Shown here piece after piece: positions 33,804-43,786 of a DNA stretch of 64,000 bases. This stretch comes from JAENVU01 sp963756815 (GTDB lineage: Bacteria > Actinomycetota > Acidimicrobiia > IMCC26256 > JAENVU01). The notes under the pieces were generated by a model. That model had not been told where the DNA came from and made no database searches. It worked only from the letters and a program-made list of their open reading frames with translations. Positions within the stretch are counted from its first letter, which is position 1. Each line of letters begins with the position of its first letter. The stretch is taken from positions 152,035-216,034 of the forward strand of contig CAVWPR010000002.1 of assembly GCA_963756815.1 (NCBI GenBank), written 5' to 3'. The translations under genes were made by a program, and so were the position numbers.

Positions 33804-34637
33804 GTGGCCAGGCGCGCGCGAGTGGACGCCGAATTGGTTCGACGAGGATTGGCGCGGTCGCGGGAACACGCGGTCGAGTTGATCGGCGAGGGCCGCGTCC
33901 TGATCAACGGTGCGGTCGCGTCGAAACCGGCGACCGCGGTGGAACCGAACACCCCGCTCCTGGTCCGTGAGAAGACCGACGAGGTGCAGTGGGCTTCGCG
34001 TGGGGCGCACAAACTGCTCGGGGCACTCGAGGCTTTCGAACCGCTCGGGTTGAGTGTGGCCGGTAAGCGGTGCCTGGATGCCGGTGCGTCGACCGGCGGA
34101 TTCACCGACGTCCTGCTGAATCGGGGTGCTCGTGAGGTGGCCGCGGCCGATGTCGGATACGGCCAGCTCATCTGGCGCCTGCGCAGTGACGAACGGGTGC
34201 ACGTCTTCGATCGCACCAATGTGCGGGCGCTGACACCGGAAGGAATCGACGGCCCGGTGGACCTGGTCGTCGCGGATCTGTCGTTCATATCGCTCGGGCT
34301 GGTACTGCCCGCGCTGGCGGCCTGCTGCACACCGGGAGCCGATCTGCTGCCCATGGTGAAACCACAGTTCGAGGTCGGCAAACGGCGAGTAGGCTCCGGC
34401 GGTGTGGTGCGTGAACCGGCGCTGCGTGCCGAGGCCGTGACCGACGTGGCCGTCGCTGCCGCGGAACTGGGCCTGCGCACCCGCGGTGTGGTGGCCAGCC
34501 CGCTGCCGGGCCCGTCCGGCAACGTCGAATATTTCCTGTGGCTGCGCAAGGACATCCCCGGTACCGCAGCGGCCGATATGGAACCGGCCGGGCTGGCGGA
34601 TATGGTGCAGCGCGCGGTCGAGGAGGGGCCACAGTGA
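33804..34637 (+). CDS. tlyA: TlyA-family 16S/23S rRNA 2'-O-methyltransferase
   Basis: The product is 277 aa from the GTG at 33804. Residues 1-60 are an S4 RNA-binding domain (VDAELVRRGLARSREHAVEL). A SAM-dependent methyltransferase fold of the FtsJ/RrmJ type follows, with CLDAGASTGGFTDVLLNRGA, DLVVADLSFISLGLVLPAL and VKPQFEVG. In mycobacteria this enzyme methylates C1409 of 16S and C1920 of 23S rRNA, and its loss causes capreomycin resistance. Its start lies one base after the previous gene and its stop overlaps nadK (GTGA). Confidence 0.95.
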   Translation: MARRARVDAELVRRGLARSREHAVELIGEGRVLINGAVASKPATAVEPNTPLLVREKTDEVQWASRGAHKLLGALEAFEPLGLSVAGKRCLDAGASTGGFTDVLLNRGAREVAAADVGYGQLIWRLRSDERVHVFDRTNVRALTPEGIDGPVDLVVADLSFISLGLVLPALAACCTPGADLLPMVKPQFEVGKRRVGSGGVVREPALRAEAVTDVAVAAAELGLRTRGVVASPLPGPSGNVEYFLWLRKDIPGTAAADMEPAGLADMVQRAVEEGPQ

Positions 34638-35644
34638 AGCGGGAGATCCTGCTCGTCGCCCATCCGGGCCGCTCCGAACTGCTCGAGACCGCGCACCGGG
34701 TGGCGAAGATCTTCGCCGATGCGGGGATCGGCCTGCGCGTTCTCGAGGACGAGGCCTACAGCACCAAACTCGATTTCGACGACACCGGCGAACCCGACGG
34801 GTATCCGGTGCGCATGGTGGCGCACGGGCCGGAGGCCGCGGTGGGCTGTGAGATGGTCCTTGCCCTCGGCGGGGACGGGACGTTCCTGCGGGGAGCCGAG
34901 TTGGCCCGCCCGGCCCGGGTGCCGGTGCTGGGAATCAACCTGGGCCGCATCGGCTTTCTCACCGAGGCCGAGGCCGAACATCTCGACGACGCCCTCGCCC
35001 AGGTTGTGCGCGGCGATTACCGCATCGAGCAGCGGATGACCGTAGATGTCAGTGTCCGCGTCGATGATGTGGTGGTGGAACGCGGATGGGCTCTCAACGA
35101 GGCCAGCATCGAGAACGCCGCCCGGATGGGCGTGCTGGAGGTCGTCCTCGAGGTGGACGGACGTCCGGTATCGCAATTCGGTTGTGACGGTGTGCTGATC
35201 GCGACGCCCACCGGCTCCACCGCCTACGCCTTCTCCGCCGGTGGTCCGGTCGTGTGGCCGGAACTCGAGGCGTTGCTGGTGATACCCAGCAACGCCCACG
35301 CGCTGTTCGCGCGGCCGCTGGTGACCAGCCCGGAATCGCGCATCGCGGTGGAAACCGATGGGAGCGGCCACGATGCGATCGTCTTCCTGGACGGTCGGCG
35401 CACGATCGCGTTGCCGCGGGGCGGACGGTTCGAAGCGGTCCGCGGTACCGAACCCGTGCGCTGGGTGCGACTGGATTCGGCACCGTTCGCCGATCGGATG
35501 GTGCGCAAATTCCGCCTGCCCGTGACAGGCTGGCGGGGTCGGCCGAGTGCGGGGCAGCCCCGCGATACCTCCGAGCGCCCCGGCTCAGGCGATAGCCAAC
35601 ACCGCCGAACGGAGAGCACACGTGCTGACAGAGATCAGGATTGA
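34634..35644 (+). CDS. nadK: NAD kinase
   Basis: The product is 336 aa from the GTG at 34634, overlapping the tlyA stop. The NAD-kinase signature GGDGTFLRGAEL is near residue 76, the LNEASIENAARMGVLEVVL segment near residue 155, and the diphosphate-binding GSTAYAFSAGGP near residue 195. It makes NADP from NAD and ATP or polyphosphate. The last 35 residues (GQPRDTSERPGSGDSQHRRT) are an unconserved tail. The end overlaps recN by 23 bases. Confidence 0.95.
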   Translation: MKREILLVAHPGRSELLETAHRVAKIFADAGIGLRVLEDEAYSTKLDFDDTGEPDGYPVRMVAHGPEAAVGCEMVLALGGDGTFLRGAELARPARVPVLGINLGRIGFLTEAEAEHLDDALAQVVRGDYRIEQRMTVDVSVRVDDVVVERGWALNEASIENAARMGVLEVVLEVDGRPVSQFGCDGVLIATPTGSTAYAFSAGGPVVWPELEALLVIPSNAHALFARPLVTSPESRIAVETDGSGHDAIVFLDGRRTIALPRGGRFEAVRGTEPVRWVRLDSAPFADRMVRKFRLPVTGWRGRPSAGQPRDTSERPGSGDSQHRRTESTRADRDQD

Positions 35645-37403
35645 CGGCCTCGGCGTCATATCAACCGCGACGGCCCAGTTCCACGAGGGGCTGACATGTG
35701 TGACCGGTGAGACCGGCGCCGGTAAGACGATGGTGGTCACCGGACTGCATCTGCTCGGCGGTTCCCGCGCCGACGCCGGCCGGGTTCGCCGCGGTGCCAC
35801 GCGGGCCGTGGTGGAGGGCCGGTTCACCATCGACGAGGTGCACGACGGCGCCCGCGACGAGGTCGAGAAGGTCCTGGAATCCACCGGCGGCCAACGCGAC
35901 GACGACGACAGCATCATCGCCGTACGGACCGTCGGCAGCGACGGGCGTTCGCGGGCGCATCTGGGTGGGCGCAGTGTCCCGGCGGCGGCGCTGTCGGAAT
36001 TCACCGCACCACTGCTCACCGTGCACGGGCAGAACGACCAGCTGCGATTGCAGCGCCCGGATCAGCAGTTGCATGCCCTGGACCGTTTCGCCGGCTCGGC
36101 CGTATCCGGACTGTTGCGCAAATATCAGCTGGCCCGGCGAACCTGGTTACAGGCGCGGACCGAGCTGCTCGAGCGCACCGCGCGCGGCCGCGAACTCGCG
36201 CTCGAGGCCGATCGCCTGCATCATTCGCTGAACGAGATCGATACCGTCGCACCGGAACCCGGTGAGGACGAGCGCATCGTCGCGGAGGTGCTGCGGCTCA
36301 GCGATCTGGATTCGCTGCGCGAGGCCGCCGGCGCCGCCCACGACGCGCTGGCGGGGGCCGGTGACGAGCCGGGTGCGGGCGCGAGTGCGCTGGACGCACT
36401 GGGTTCGGCTCGGGCACGGCTGGAGGCCGGTGATGATCCCGCCCTGACAGCGCTGGCGCCGCGGCTCGGCGAGGCGATCGCGGTGGTTGTCGACGTGACC
36501 ACCGAATTGAGTTCGTATCTGTCGGATCTGCCGTCCGATCCGGCGTCGCTCGACAGTCTGCTCACCCGCCAGGCGGAACTGAAATCGCTGACCCGCAAGT
36601 ACGCCCCGGATATCGACGCGGTGATCGCCTGGGCGCAGGACGCGCGTACCCGCCTGGTCTCGCTGGACGTATCCGACGAAGCACTGGCCGCGCTGGCGGC
36701 CGAGGTGGAGACCGCGGCGGTACAGGTACGGGAGACGGCGAAGAAACTGACCGCGGCCCGGCGCAAGGCCGCCCGCAAACTGGCTACCGCGGTGAGTGCG
36801 GAACTGAGCGGGCTCGCGATGGGCCGCGCTTCACTCGAGGTGCAGGTGCGGCAATTGACGGCGGGCGCACAGGACAGCGCACCCATCACCGTCGACGGTG
36901 CGGAGCTGCACGCCGGTGGTATGGGTGTCGACGAGGTGGAATTCCGGCTGTCGGCGCACTCGGGCGCGCAGTCGCTGCCGTTGAGCCGCAGCGCATCCGG
37001 CGGTGAGCTGTCGCGGGTGATGCTGGCCCTGGAGGTCGTGCTGGCCTCCTCCGACTACGGTTCGACCATGGTCTTCGACGAGGTCGACGCCGGAGTCGGA
37101 GGACGGGCCGCGGTGGAGATCGGGCGCCGGCTGGCGCAGCTGGCCCGCACTCACCAGGTGATCGTGGTGACCCATCTGCCGCAGGTGGCCGCCTTCGCCG
37201 ACACCCACCTCGTGGTGGACAAGGTGGATGACGGCAAGGGCGTCAACAGCGGGGTGCACGCGCTGACCACCGATGAGCGGGTCGTCGAACTGGCTCGCAT
37301 GCTGGCCGGTCTCGACGACACCGAGACCGGCCGCGCGCACGCCGAGGAACTGCTGGCCACCGCGCGTGCGGAAAAGGCGGAGGCGGGTTCGGCGGCCGGC
37401 TGA
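35622..37403 (+). CDS. recN: DNA repair protein RecN (SMC-like ATPase)
   Basis: The product is 593 aa from the GTG at 35622 preceded by GGAGA. The Walker A motif GETGAGKT is at residues 29-36, a long coiled-coil middle section follows, the ABC signature LSRSASGGELSRVMLALEVV is near residue 450, and Walker B TMVFDEVDAGVGG is near residue 485. RecN binds broken DNA ends and tethers them during recombinational repair. It is the last gene of the tlyA-nadK-recN operon, which is conserved in mycobacteria. Confidence 0.97.
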   Translation: MLTEIRIDGLGVISTATAQFHEGLTCVTGETGAGKTMVVTGLHLLGGSRADAGRVRRGATRAVVEGRFTIDEVHDGARDEVEKVLESTGGQRDDDDSIIAVRTVGSDGRSRAHLGGRSVPAAALSEFTAPLLTVHGQNDQLRLQRPDQQLHALDRFAGSAVSGLLRKYQLARRTWLQARTELLERTARGRELALEADRLHHSLNEIDTVAPEPGEDERIVAEVLRLSDLDSLREAAGAAHDALAGAGDEPGAGASALDALGSARARLEAGDDPALTALAPRLGEAIAVVVDVTTELSSYLSDLPSDPASLDSLLTRQAELKSLTRKYAPDIDAVIAWAQDARTRLVSLDVSDEALAALAAEVETAAVQVRETAKKLTAARRKAARKLATAVSAELSGLAMGRASLEVQVRQLTAGAQDSAPITVDGAELHAGGMGVDEVEFRLSAHSGAQSLPLSRSASGGELSRVMLALEVVLASSDYGSTMVFDEVDAGVGGRAAVEIGRRLAQLARTHQVIVVTHLPQVAAFADTHLVVDKVDDGKGVNSGVHALTTDERVVELARMLAGLDDTETGRAHAEELLATARAEKAEAGSAAG

Positions 37404-37419
37404 GCGGAGACCGCGAATG

Positions 37420-37842
37420 TCAGTTCGCGACGGCCTTCTTCGCGGCCTTGAGGAACGGCGCGATCAATGCGCGCAGGAACAATTCGGTCGCCTTGTCCGG
37501 AACCGGCAGGGACGGCTCGGATTCCATCCGGTACGACACCAGGGTGCCGCCGGGGGCATCGGTGAGCGTGATGATGCCGACGTGCCGCTTGACCGGCGCA
37601 CCGGCGATGATCCGGTATTCGATGCGCTCGCCGGGAACAAGCGCGGTGGTTTCCTCGGTCACGCCGATACCGCCCAGTCCGACGTGATAGTGGGCGCCGA
37701 CGCCCGAGGGCTCCGGAGCTCCGGGCTTGCGCAGCGTGATTCGCACGGGCAGATGGTCGTTGAGGCTGTCGCGTTCGGCGAACAGCTGGTAGACGACGTC
37801 GCGCGGCGCGGAAATGACCGTGTCGACAGTGGTGCTGGCCAT
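37420..37842 (-). CDS. SRPBCC-family protein (polyketide cyclase/START-like)
   Basis: The product is 140 aa starting at the ATG at 37842. The helix-grip fold is indicated by DTVISAPRDVVYQLFAERDS, GGIGVTEETTALVPGERIEY and TLTDAPGGTLVSYRMESEPS, and by the long C-terminal helix ending KAAKKAVAN. The function is unknown; this type of small protein often carries hydrophobic ligands. It is convergent with recN (16-bp gap). Confidence 0.85.
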   Translation of the reverse strand: MASTTVDTVISAPRDVVYQLFAERDSLNDHLPVRITLRKPGAPEPSGVGAHYHVGLGGIGVTEETTALVPGERIEYRIIAGAPVKRHVGIITLTDAPGGTLVSYRMESEPSLPVPDKATELFLRALIAPFLKAAKKAVAN

Positions 37843-37941
37843 GGAGTTCTCCTTCGGATGCAGTGAGCCGAAGCATATCGGTACCAGTGCTCGCACCCGG
37901 CACGCCAGTCGACCGGCGGCCGTCCCGCTTGCGTTGGCATC

Positions 37942-39225
37942 ATGACGGGAGATGTGCTATCGATCGGCGCGCCTCCACCCGGGGTCGAGAGTTTGCCGCC
38001 ATTATCGGATGCCATGAAGATGCTGGCACTGTTGTCCCGCAACACCGAAACGCTTCCCGGCCTCGCCGGGATGGCCCGGGTGGACCGCAACACCCGGCGT
38101 CTGCTCAAGCGGGCCGGGGCGGGTGATGTGGTGGTCCTCGATGAGATGGACATCGATCGCATTACCGCTGACCGGCTCGTTGAGGCCGGAGTCGCCGCGG
38201 TGATCAATGCTTCGCCGTCGATTTCCGGACGATATCCGAATCTCGGACCGGAGGTCTTGGCGGCCAACGGAATCGTGTTGCTGGATGCTGTCTCGCATGA
38301 TGTTTTCGGCAAGATCAAGGACGGCAGCAAGGTCCGCATCGATGCGGGTGTGGTGTATGCCGACAAGCTCACCAAGAAGGAACCCGAGGTTCTGGTCGAG
38401 GGGATAGAGCTCACCGCCGAGGTCGTCGCCGAGCGAATGATCGAGGCCCGCAACGGGCTCGCCGACCATCTGGAGGCCTTCGCCGGCAATACCATCGAGT
38501 TCATCCGCAGTGAAAGTGCCCTGCTCATCGATGGTTTCGGTGTCCCGGCGCTGGAACTGTCGATGCGCAATCGTCATGTCGTGGTGGTCGCCGACGGGCC
38601 CGACAGCCGCGACGATCTCAAGGCCGTCAAACCGTTCGTCAAGGAGTACGCGCCGATTCTGGTGGGCGTGGGCCGCGGCGCGGATGTCGTCACCAAGGCC
38701 GGATACCGCCCCGATCTGATCGTCGGCGACCCGGAGGAGATCACCGCCGCCACTCTGAAATGCGGTGCGGAGGTCATCCTTCCGGCCGATACCGACGGAC
38801 ATGCCAAGGGGCTGGAGCGGATTCAGGACCTCGGAATCGGCGCGACCACGTTCCCGTCCTCGGGCGCGGCATCGGATCTGGCGCTGCTGCTGGCCGATCA
38901 TCACGGCGCCGCGCTGATCATCACCTGCGGCGCTCCCGCCTCGCTCGACGACTTCTTCGACCGCAGCCGCCGCGAATCCAATCCGGCGATGTTCCTCACC
39001 CGACTCAAGGCGGGGCCGAAGCTGATGGACGCCAAAGCCGTCGCGACCCTGTACCGGCGGGGTGGTTCGGGCTGGGCGACCGCGCTGGTGGTGCTCGCGG
39101 CGCTGGTGGCGCTGATCGTGGGTGTGCTGGTGTCCTCGCATCTGGGCGGCGACGTACTGGACTGGCTGGATTCGCTGTGGCGGCAGGCCCAGGACTGGCT
39201 GCATCGACTATCGAATCAGGGGTAG
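37942..39225 (+). CDS. steA: SteA-type cytokinetic-ring/cell-wall protein
   Basis: The product is 427 aa. The bulk is a cytoplasmic domain (EMDIDRITADRLVEAGVAAV, ISGRYPNLGPEVLAANGIV, VGDPEEITAATLKCGAEVIL), and residues about 375-395 form one membrane helix (WATALVVLAALVALIVGVLV) followed by a short tail. In Corynebacterium SteA works with SteB at the division site, and the mycobacterial homologue is Rv1697. The partner gene follows after six bases. The function is taken from that family. Confidence 0.85.
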   Translation: MTGDVLSIGAPPPGVESLPPLSDAMKMLALLSRNTETLPGLAGMARVDRNTRRLLKRAGAGDVVVLDEMDIDRITADRLVEAGVAAVINASPSISGRYPNLGPEVLAANGIVLLDAVSHDVFGKIKDGSKVRIDAGVVYADKLTKKEPEVLVEGIELTAEVVAERMIEARNGLADHLEAFAGNTIEFIRSESALLIDGFGVPALELSMRNRHVVVVADGPDSRDDLKAVKPFVKEYAPILVGVGRGADVVTKAGYRPDLIVGDPEEITAATLKCGAEVILPADTDGHAKGLERIQDLGIGATTFPSSGAASDLALLLADHHGAALIITCGAPASLDDFFDRSRRESNPAMFLTRLKAGPKLMDAKAVATLYRRGGSGWATALVVLAALVALIVGVLVSSHLGGDVLDWLDSLWRQAQDWLHRLSNQG

Positions 39226-39231
39226 ATCATC

Positions 39232-40152
39232 GTGGGTTCGTTCCGTCGTCTCGTCGTCTCCCTGCTCGCGATTTTCCTGGCCCTGGTCGTCGGTGCGGTA
39301 GTAGGGGCCGTCGTCCGTGCCGGCGGATCGGACGGGCCCGATCTGTCGCAGCGCAACGAGGCGCTGACGACGGCCAATAGCCGGCTCGAACGGCAGGTCG
39401 GCGCGGCCGACGATTTCATCGCCCGATCGTCGGGCCGGATTCTGGGCGGCACACTGGCCGACCGGACAGTGCTGGTGTTCACCACCCCGGACGCCGACGG
39501 CGGTGATGTGGACGCCGTCACGGCCGCTCTCACCACCGCGGGGGCGAAGGTCACCGGCCGGGTAGCGCTCACCGACGCCTTCGTCGACGCCGCACAGGGC
39601 GATCGGTTGCGCACCACTGTCACGAACATGATCCCGGCCGGAGCCCAGTTGCAGACCGATGCGGTGGATCAGGGCAGTCTCGCCGGTGATCTGCTCGGCC
39701 TGTCGTTGCTGACCGATCCCGCGGACAATGCCGAACGGGCCACCGGCCAGGAACGCGGGCTCATCGTCGACACGCTGCGTGGCGGCGGGTTCCTCGGCAC
39801 CGGCGACCTCGCCCCGGCGCAACTGGCGGTGGTGGTGACCGGGGACGGCGCCCGCGCGGACCAGAACGGGCAGGGGTCGATCATCGCGCATTTCGCCGGG
39901 GCGCTGCGGGGCCGCGGCGCGGGGGTGGTGCTGGCCGGACGGTCCGGGGCCTCGACCGGGTCCGGGCCGATCGCTCAGGTGCACGGGGACAACCGGCTGG
40001 ATACTACGGTGACCACGGTCGACAATGTGGACCGCCGGATAGGTCGTGTGACAACAGCTCTCGGGCTCGCCGAGCAACTCGGCGGCAAAGCCGGTCGTTA
40101 CGGCGACGGCCCGGACGCCACCTCGCTGTCGGTCGCCGGTCTGCCCGGTTGA
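39232..40152 (+). CDS. mctB: MctB/SteB-type envelope protein (copper-transport-associated family)
   Basis: The product is 306 aa from the GTG at 39232. An N-terminal membrane anchor (RLVVSLLAIFLALVVGAVVGAVV) is followed by a coiled segment (SQRNEALTTANSRLERQVG) and a periplasmic domain. The mycobacterial homologue Rv1698 (MctB) limits intracellular copper, while corynebacterial SteB partners SteA. The two are the same family. The gene is six bases after steA, so they are one operon. I cannot tell which of the two described roles dominates here. Confidence 0.85.
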   Translation: MGSFRRLVVSLLAIFLALVVGAVVGAVVRAGGSDGPDLSQRNEALTTANSRLERQVGAADDFIARSSGRILGGTLADRTVLVFTTPDADGGDVDAVTAALTTAGAKVTGRVALTDAFVDAAQGDRLRTTVTNMIPAGAQLQTDAVDQGSLAGDLLGLSLLTDPADNAERATGQERGLIVDTLRGGGFLGTGDLAPAQLAVVVTGDGARADQNGQGSIIAHFAGALRGRGAGVVLAGRSGASTGSGPIAQVHGDNRLDTTVTTVDNVDRRIGRVTTALGLAEQLGGKAGRYGDGPDATSLSVAGLPG

Positions 40153-40363
40153 GCGGATCGGCCGCGCCGCCGAGCAACAACCGGCCGATCGACACGTCGG
40201 AGCGAGTGCCGGACCGATCGCGCGGCAGCCGGTCCGCCGATCCCGGACAGTCATGAGGTTGCTGCGCCGAGTGAGACGTAAGTGACAGACGCGCATCACA
40301 ACCACGGGCCGATCGCGCGTGGCATTCGTTTCGCAACCGATTTTCGTGTTAGCGTGGGGTTCC

Positions 40364-42100
40364 GTGAGTCAATCGCGGATTCCGGCGCGCTCCCCCTACC
40401 AGACGGCCACCAGGCATATCTTCGTGAGTGGCGGTGTCGCCTCCTCTCTCGGCAAAGGTTTGACGGCCTCCAGCCTCGGTCAGCTGCTGACCTCTCGCGG
40501 TTTGCGGGTCACCATGCAGAAGCTGGACCCTTACCTGAACGTCGACCCCGGCACGATGAACCCCTTCCAGCACGGTGAGGTGTTCGTGACCGACGACGGT
40601 GGCGAAACCGATCTGGATGTCGGGCACTACGAGCGCTTTCTCGATCGCAATCTGTCGCGGTATGCCAATGTCACCACCGGGCAGGTCTATTCGTCGGTCA
40701 TCGCCAAGGAACGGCGAGGTGAGTATCTCGGTGACACCGTGCAGGTCATTCCGCACATCACCGACGAGATCAAAGACCGCGTCCTGGCGATGAGCGGCCC
40801 GGATCTGCAGGGGCAGATCCCCGACGTGGTGATCACCGAGATCGGTGGCACCGTGGGTGACATCGAATCCCAGCCGTTCCTGGAGGCTGCCCGCCAGATC
40901 CGGCACGAGGTCGGGCGGGAGAACTGTTTCTTCCTGCATGTGACCCTGGTGCCGTATCTGGCTCCCTCCGGCGAGCTGAAGACCAAGCCCACCCAGCACT
41001 CGGTGTCGGCACTGCGCAATATCGGTATCCAGCCCGACGCGCTGATCCTGCGCTGCGACCGGGACGTGCCGCAGGGGCTGAAGAACAAGATCGCGCTGAT
41101 GTGCGATGTGGATGTCGACGCCTGCATCTCCACCCCCGACGCGCCCTCGATCTACGACATCCCGAGGGTGTTGCATCGCGAGGGGCTCGACGCCTACGTG
41201 GTGCGCAAGCTGGGGCTGCCGTTCCGGGACGTGGACTGGACGGTCTGGGGCGATCTGCTCGACCGGGTGCACAATCCTCGCGAGGCGGTGACCGTCGCGC
41301 TGGTCGGCAAGTACGTCGATCTGCCCGATGCCTACCTGTCGGTGACCGAGGCGCTGCGGGCCGGCGGCTTCGCGGCCAAGGCCAAGGTGAATATCCGCTG
41401 GGTGCAGTCCGACGAATGCGAGACCCCCGAGGGGGCACAGCATCATCTGGGCGATGTGGATGCCGTGCTGATTCCGGGCGGATTCGGTATCCGGGGTATC
41501 GAGGGCAAGGTCGGCGCGATCCGGTTCGCGCGTACCCGCTCGATTCCGCTGCTGGGATTGTGCCTGGGACTGCAGTGCGTTGTCATCGAGGCCGCGCGGT
41601 CGGTCGGGCTCGAGGATGCCAACTCCGCCGAATTCGAGCCGGATACAACACATCCGGTGATCTCGACGATGGCCGATCAGGCGCAGGCGGTCGCCGGTGA
41701 GGCAGATCTCGGCGGCACCATGCGGCTGGGTGCCTATCCGGCGGTACTGGACGCGGGCTCGGTCGTGGCCCAGACCTACGGCGATACCGAAGTGTCCGAG
41801 CGGCACCGTCATCGCTTCGAGGTCAACAACGCCTACCGCGACAAGATCGGGCAGAGCGGACTGCGATTCTCGGGCACCTCGCCCGACGGTCATCTGGTCG
41901 AATTCGTCGAATTGCCCGCCGATGTGCACCCGTATTTCGTGGCCACCCAGGCACATCCGGAACTCAAGAGCCGTCCGACCCGGCCGCATCCGCTGTTCGC
42001 GGGGCTGGTCAACGCCGCGCTGAAGTACAAGGCCGCCGAGCGGCTTCCGGTGGAGATCCACGGCGAGGCCGAGGACGGCGCCGAGCGGGTCGGGCGGTGA
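40364..42100 (+). CDS. pyrG: CTP synthase
   Basis: The product is 578 aa from a GTG at 40364. The N-terminal amidoligase domain has HIFVSGGVASSLGKGLTASS (P-loop) and DPYLNVDPGTMNPFQHGEVF. The C-terminal class I glutamine amidotransferase has LGLCLGLQCVVIE with the Cys nucleophile near residue 398 and the HPE triad at QAHPELKSR. The enzyme makes CTP from UTP, ATP and glutamine. The stop overlaps the nudix start (GTGA), as in mycobacteria (Rv1699-Rv1700). Confidence 0.97.
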   Translation: MSQSRIPARSPYQTATRHIFVSGGVASSLGKGLTASSLGQLLTSRGLRVTMQKLDPYLNVDPGTMNPFQHGEVFVTDDGGETDLDVGHYERFLDRNLSRYANVTTGQVYSSVIAKERRGEYLGDTVQVIPHITDEIKDRVLAMSGPDLQGQIPDVVITEIGGTVGDIESQPFLEAARQIRHEVGRENCFFLHVTLVPYLAPSGELKTKPTQHSVSALRNIGIQPDALILRCDRDVPQGLKNKIALMCDVDVDACISTPDAPSIYDIPRVLHREGLDAYVVRKLGLPFRDVDWTVWGDLLDRVHNPREAVTVALVGKYVDLPDAYLSVTEALRAGGFAAKAKVNIRWVQSDECETPEGAQHHLGDVDAVLIPGGFGIRGIEGKVGAIRFARTRSIPLLGLCLGLQCVVIEAARSVGLEDANSAEFEPDTTHPVISTMADQAQAVAGEADLGGTMRLGAYPAVLDAGSVVAQTYGDTEVSERHRHRFEVNNAYRDKIGQSGLRFSGTSPDGHLVEFVELPADVHPYFVATQAHPELKSRPTRPHPLFAGLVNAALKYKAAERLPVEIHGEAEDGAERVGR

Positions 42101-42741
42101 GCGAACCCGGCAGCCACGACTTCCGTACCGTCGGCTCCCGGACCGTGTACTCGGGTGCGATTCTGGCGCTGCGCCTCGACGAGGTCGAGATGCCCGGCGG
42201 CCGGGTCGCCGAACGCGAGGTTGTCGAACACCACGGCGCGGTCTCGGTGGTCGCCCTCGACGACGACGGCGCGGTCGTACTGATCAACCAGTACCGGCAT
42301 CCGGTCGGCCGGCGATTGCTGGAACTGCCCGCCGGACTGCTCGATGTCGCGGGAGAGGATCCGCTGGCGGCCGCTCGCCGCGAACTGGCCGAGGAGACCG
42401 GTCTCGCGGCGCGGGACTGGTCGGTGCTGGTCGATGTGGTGCTCTCACCCGGATTCACCGATGAGGCACTGCGCATCTATCTCGCGACGGGGCTGTCGGA
42501 GACCGAGCGGCCCGATCCCGAGATGGAGGAGGCCGACCTGGCCGTCGTGCGTATGCCGCTGGATGAGGCGGTGAGTGCCGCCCTGGCCGGGCGGATCGAG
42601 AACGCGACCGCCGTGGCCGGATTACTCGCCGCCGCGACCGCGCGGGCGCAGGGAACACTGTTGCGCTCCGCCGATGCGCCCTGGCCCGGTCTGCCCACGC
42701 GGCTGCTGGATCGCAAGGCCGCGGAACCGGACCGGGCCTGA
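42097..42741 (+). CDS. NUDIX hydrolase (ADP-ribose diphosphatase-like)
   Basis: The product is 214 aa. The nudix box is GEDPLAAARRELAEETGL with the two Mg-binding Glu residues. The segment before it, RHPVGRRLLELPAGLLDVAG, fits ADP-ribose pyrophosphatases of the NudF type. The mycobacterial homologue Rv1700 has that activity. It is translationally coupled with pyrG by a 4-bp overlap, and xerD follows after 118 bases. Confidence 0.93.
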   Translation: MSEPGSHDFRTVGSRTVYSGAILALRLDEVEMPGGRVAEREVVEHHGAVSVVALDDDGAVVLINQYRHPVGRRLLELPAGLLDVAGEDPLAAARRELAEETGLAARDWSVLVDVVLSPGFTDEALRIYLATGLSETERPDPEMEEADLAVVRMPLDEAVSAALAGRIENATAVAGLLAAATARAQGTLLRSADAPWPGLPTRLLDRKAAEPDRA

Positions 42742-42859
42742 GGCGGCGACGCGTTTCGTGCGGGATTGTCGGGCGGCGGTGTCATGATGGCAGCGTGAAT
42801 GCCGCTGTCACCGCCGCTCCCGTTCGGGAATCGGTGGATGTGTCACCGCGCCCGGCCGG

Positions 42860-43786
42860 GTGAGTCGCATGGTGGATCGGCAGATCCGGGCCTATCTCGA
42901 TCATTTGACGGTGGAGCGGGGCGCCTCCGGCAATACCCTCAGCGCGTATCGGCGGGATCTGCGGCGCTATCAGGACTTTCTGGTGGGTCGCGGTGTCGGC
43001 GATCTCGACCGGGTGACCGAGAGCGGGATCGCCGATTTTGTGGTGTCACTGCGCGCCGGGGGAGACGGGCACCGGCCACTGGCCGCCAGTTCCGCCGCCC
43101 GGGCGCTGGTCGCGGTGCGCGGTCTGCATCGATTCGCGGCAGCGGAGGGTCTGACCGGCAGTGATGTCGCCCACGGTGTGAAGCCGCCGGCACCGGCTCG
43201 CCGTTTGCCCAAAGCACTTCCCTATGAGGATATTTCGAGACTGCTCGCCGCCGCGGGTGGTGCCGGCGAAGGTCCGCGCGATCTGCGCGACCGCGCGTTG
43301 CTGGAATTGCTCTACTCCACCGGTGCCCGGATCTCGGAGGTGGTGGGCCTCGATATCGACGATATCAATACCTCCGATCGCTCGGTCGTATTGCACGGCA
43401 AGGGCGGTAAGCAGCGCATGGTGCCGATCGGGCGGCCGGCGCTGGCGGCCCTCGAGGCCTATCTGGTGCGCGGGCGGCCGGCGCTGTCGGCGCGAGGACG
43501 CGGCAATCCGGCACTGTTCCTGAACGCCCGCGGTGGGCGGTTGTCGCGGCAGAGCGCCTGGCAGGTGCTGCAGGATGCGGCGGACCGCGCGGGAATCGGT
43601 GCGGCGGTGTCGCCGCACACACTGCGGCATTCCTTCGCCACCCATCTGCTCGACGGCGGCGCGGACGTCCGGGTGGTGCAGGAATTACTCGGCCACGCCT
43701 CGGTGACGACGACGCAGATCTATACCCTGGTCACCGTCAACACACTGCACGAGGTGTGGGCTACCGCGCATCCGCGGGCGCGATAG
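42860..43786 (+). CDS. xerD: Tyrosine recombinase XerD
   Basis: The product is 308 aa. The SAM-like DNA-binding domain covers residues 1-95. The catalytic domain carries the four invariant residues: Arg in STGARISEVVGL, Lys in GKGGKQRMVPI, the HTLRHSFATHLLDGG box, and Tyr in TTTQIYTLV, with LGHASV between. XerD with XerC resolves chromosome dimers at dif. No second recombinase gene is adjacent, as in mycobacteria, where xerD (Rv1701) follows the nudix gene. Confidence 0.95.
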   Translation: MSRMVDRQIRAYLDHLTVERGASGNTLSAYRRDLRRYQDFLVGRGVGDLDRVTESGIADFVVSLRAGGDGHRPLAASSAARALVAVRGLHRFAAAEGLTGSDVAHGVKPPAPARRLPKALPYEDISRLLAAAGGAGEGPRDLRDRALLELLYSTGARISEVVGLDIDDINTSDRSVVLHGKGGKQRMVPIGRPALAALEAYLVRGRPALSARGRGNPALFLNARGGRLSRQSAWQVLQDAADRAGIGAAVSPHTLRHSFATHLLDGGADVRVVQELLGHASVTTTQIYTLVTVNTLHEVWATAHPRAR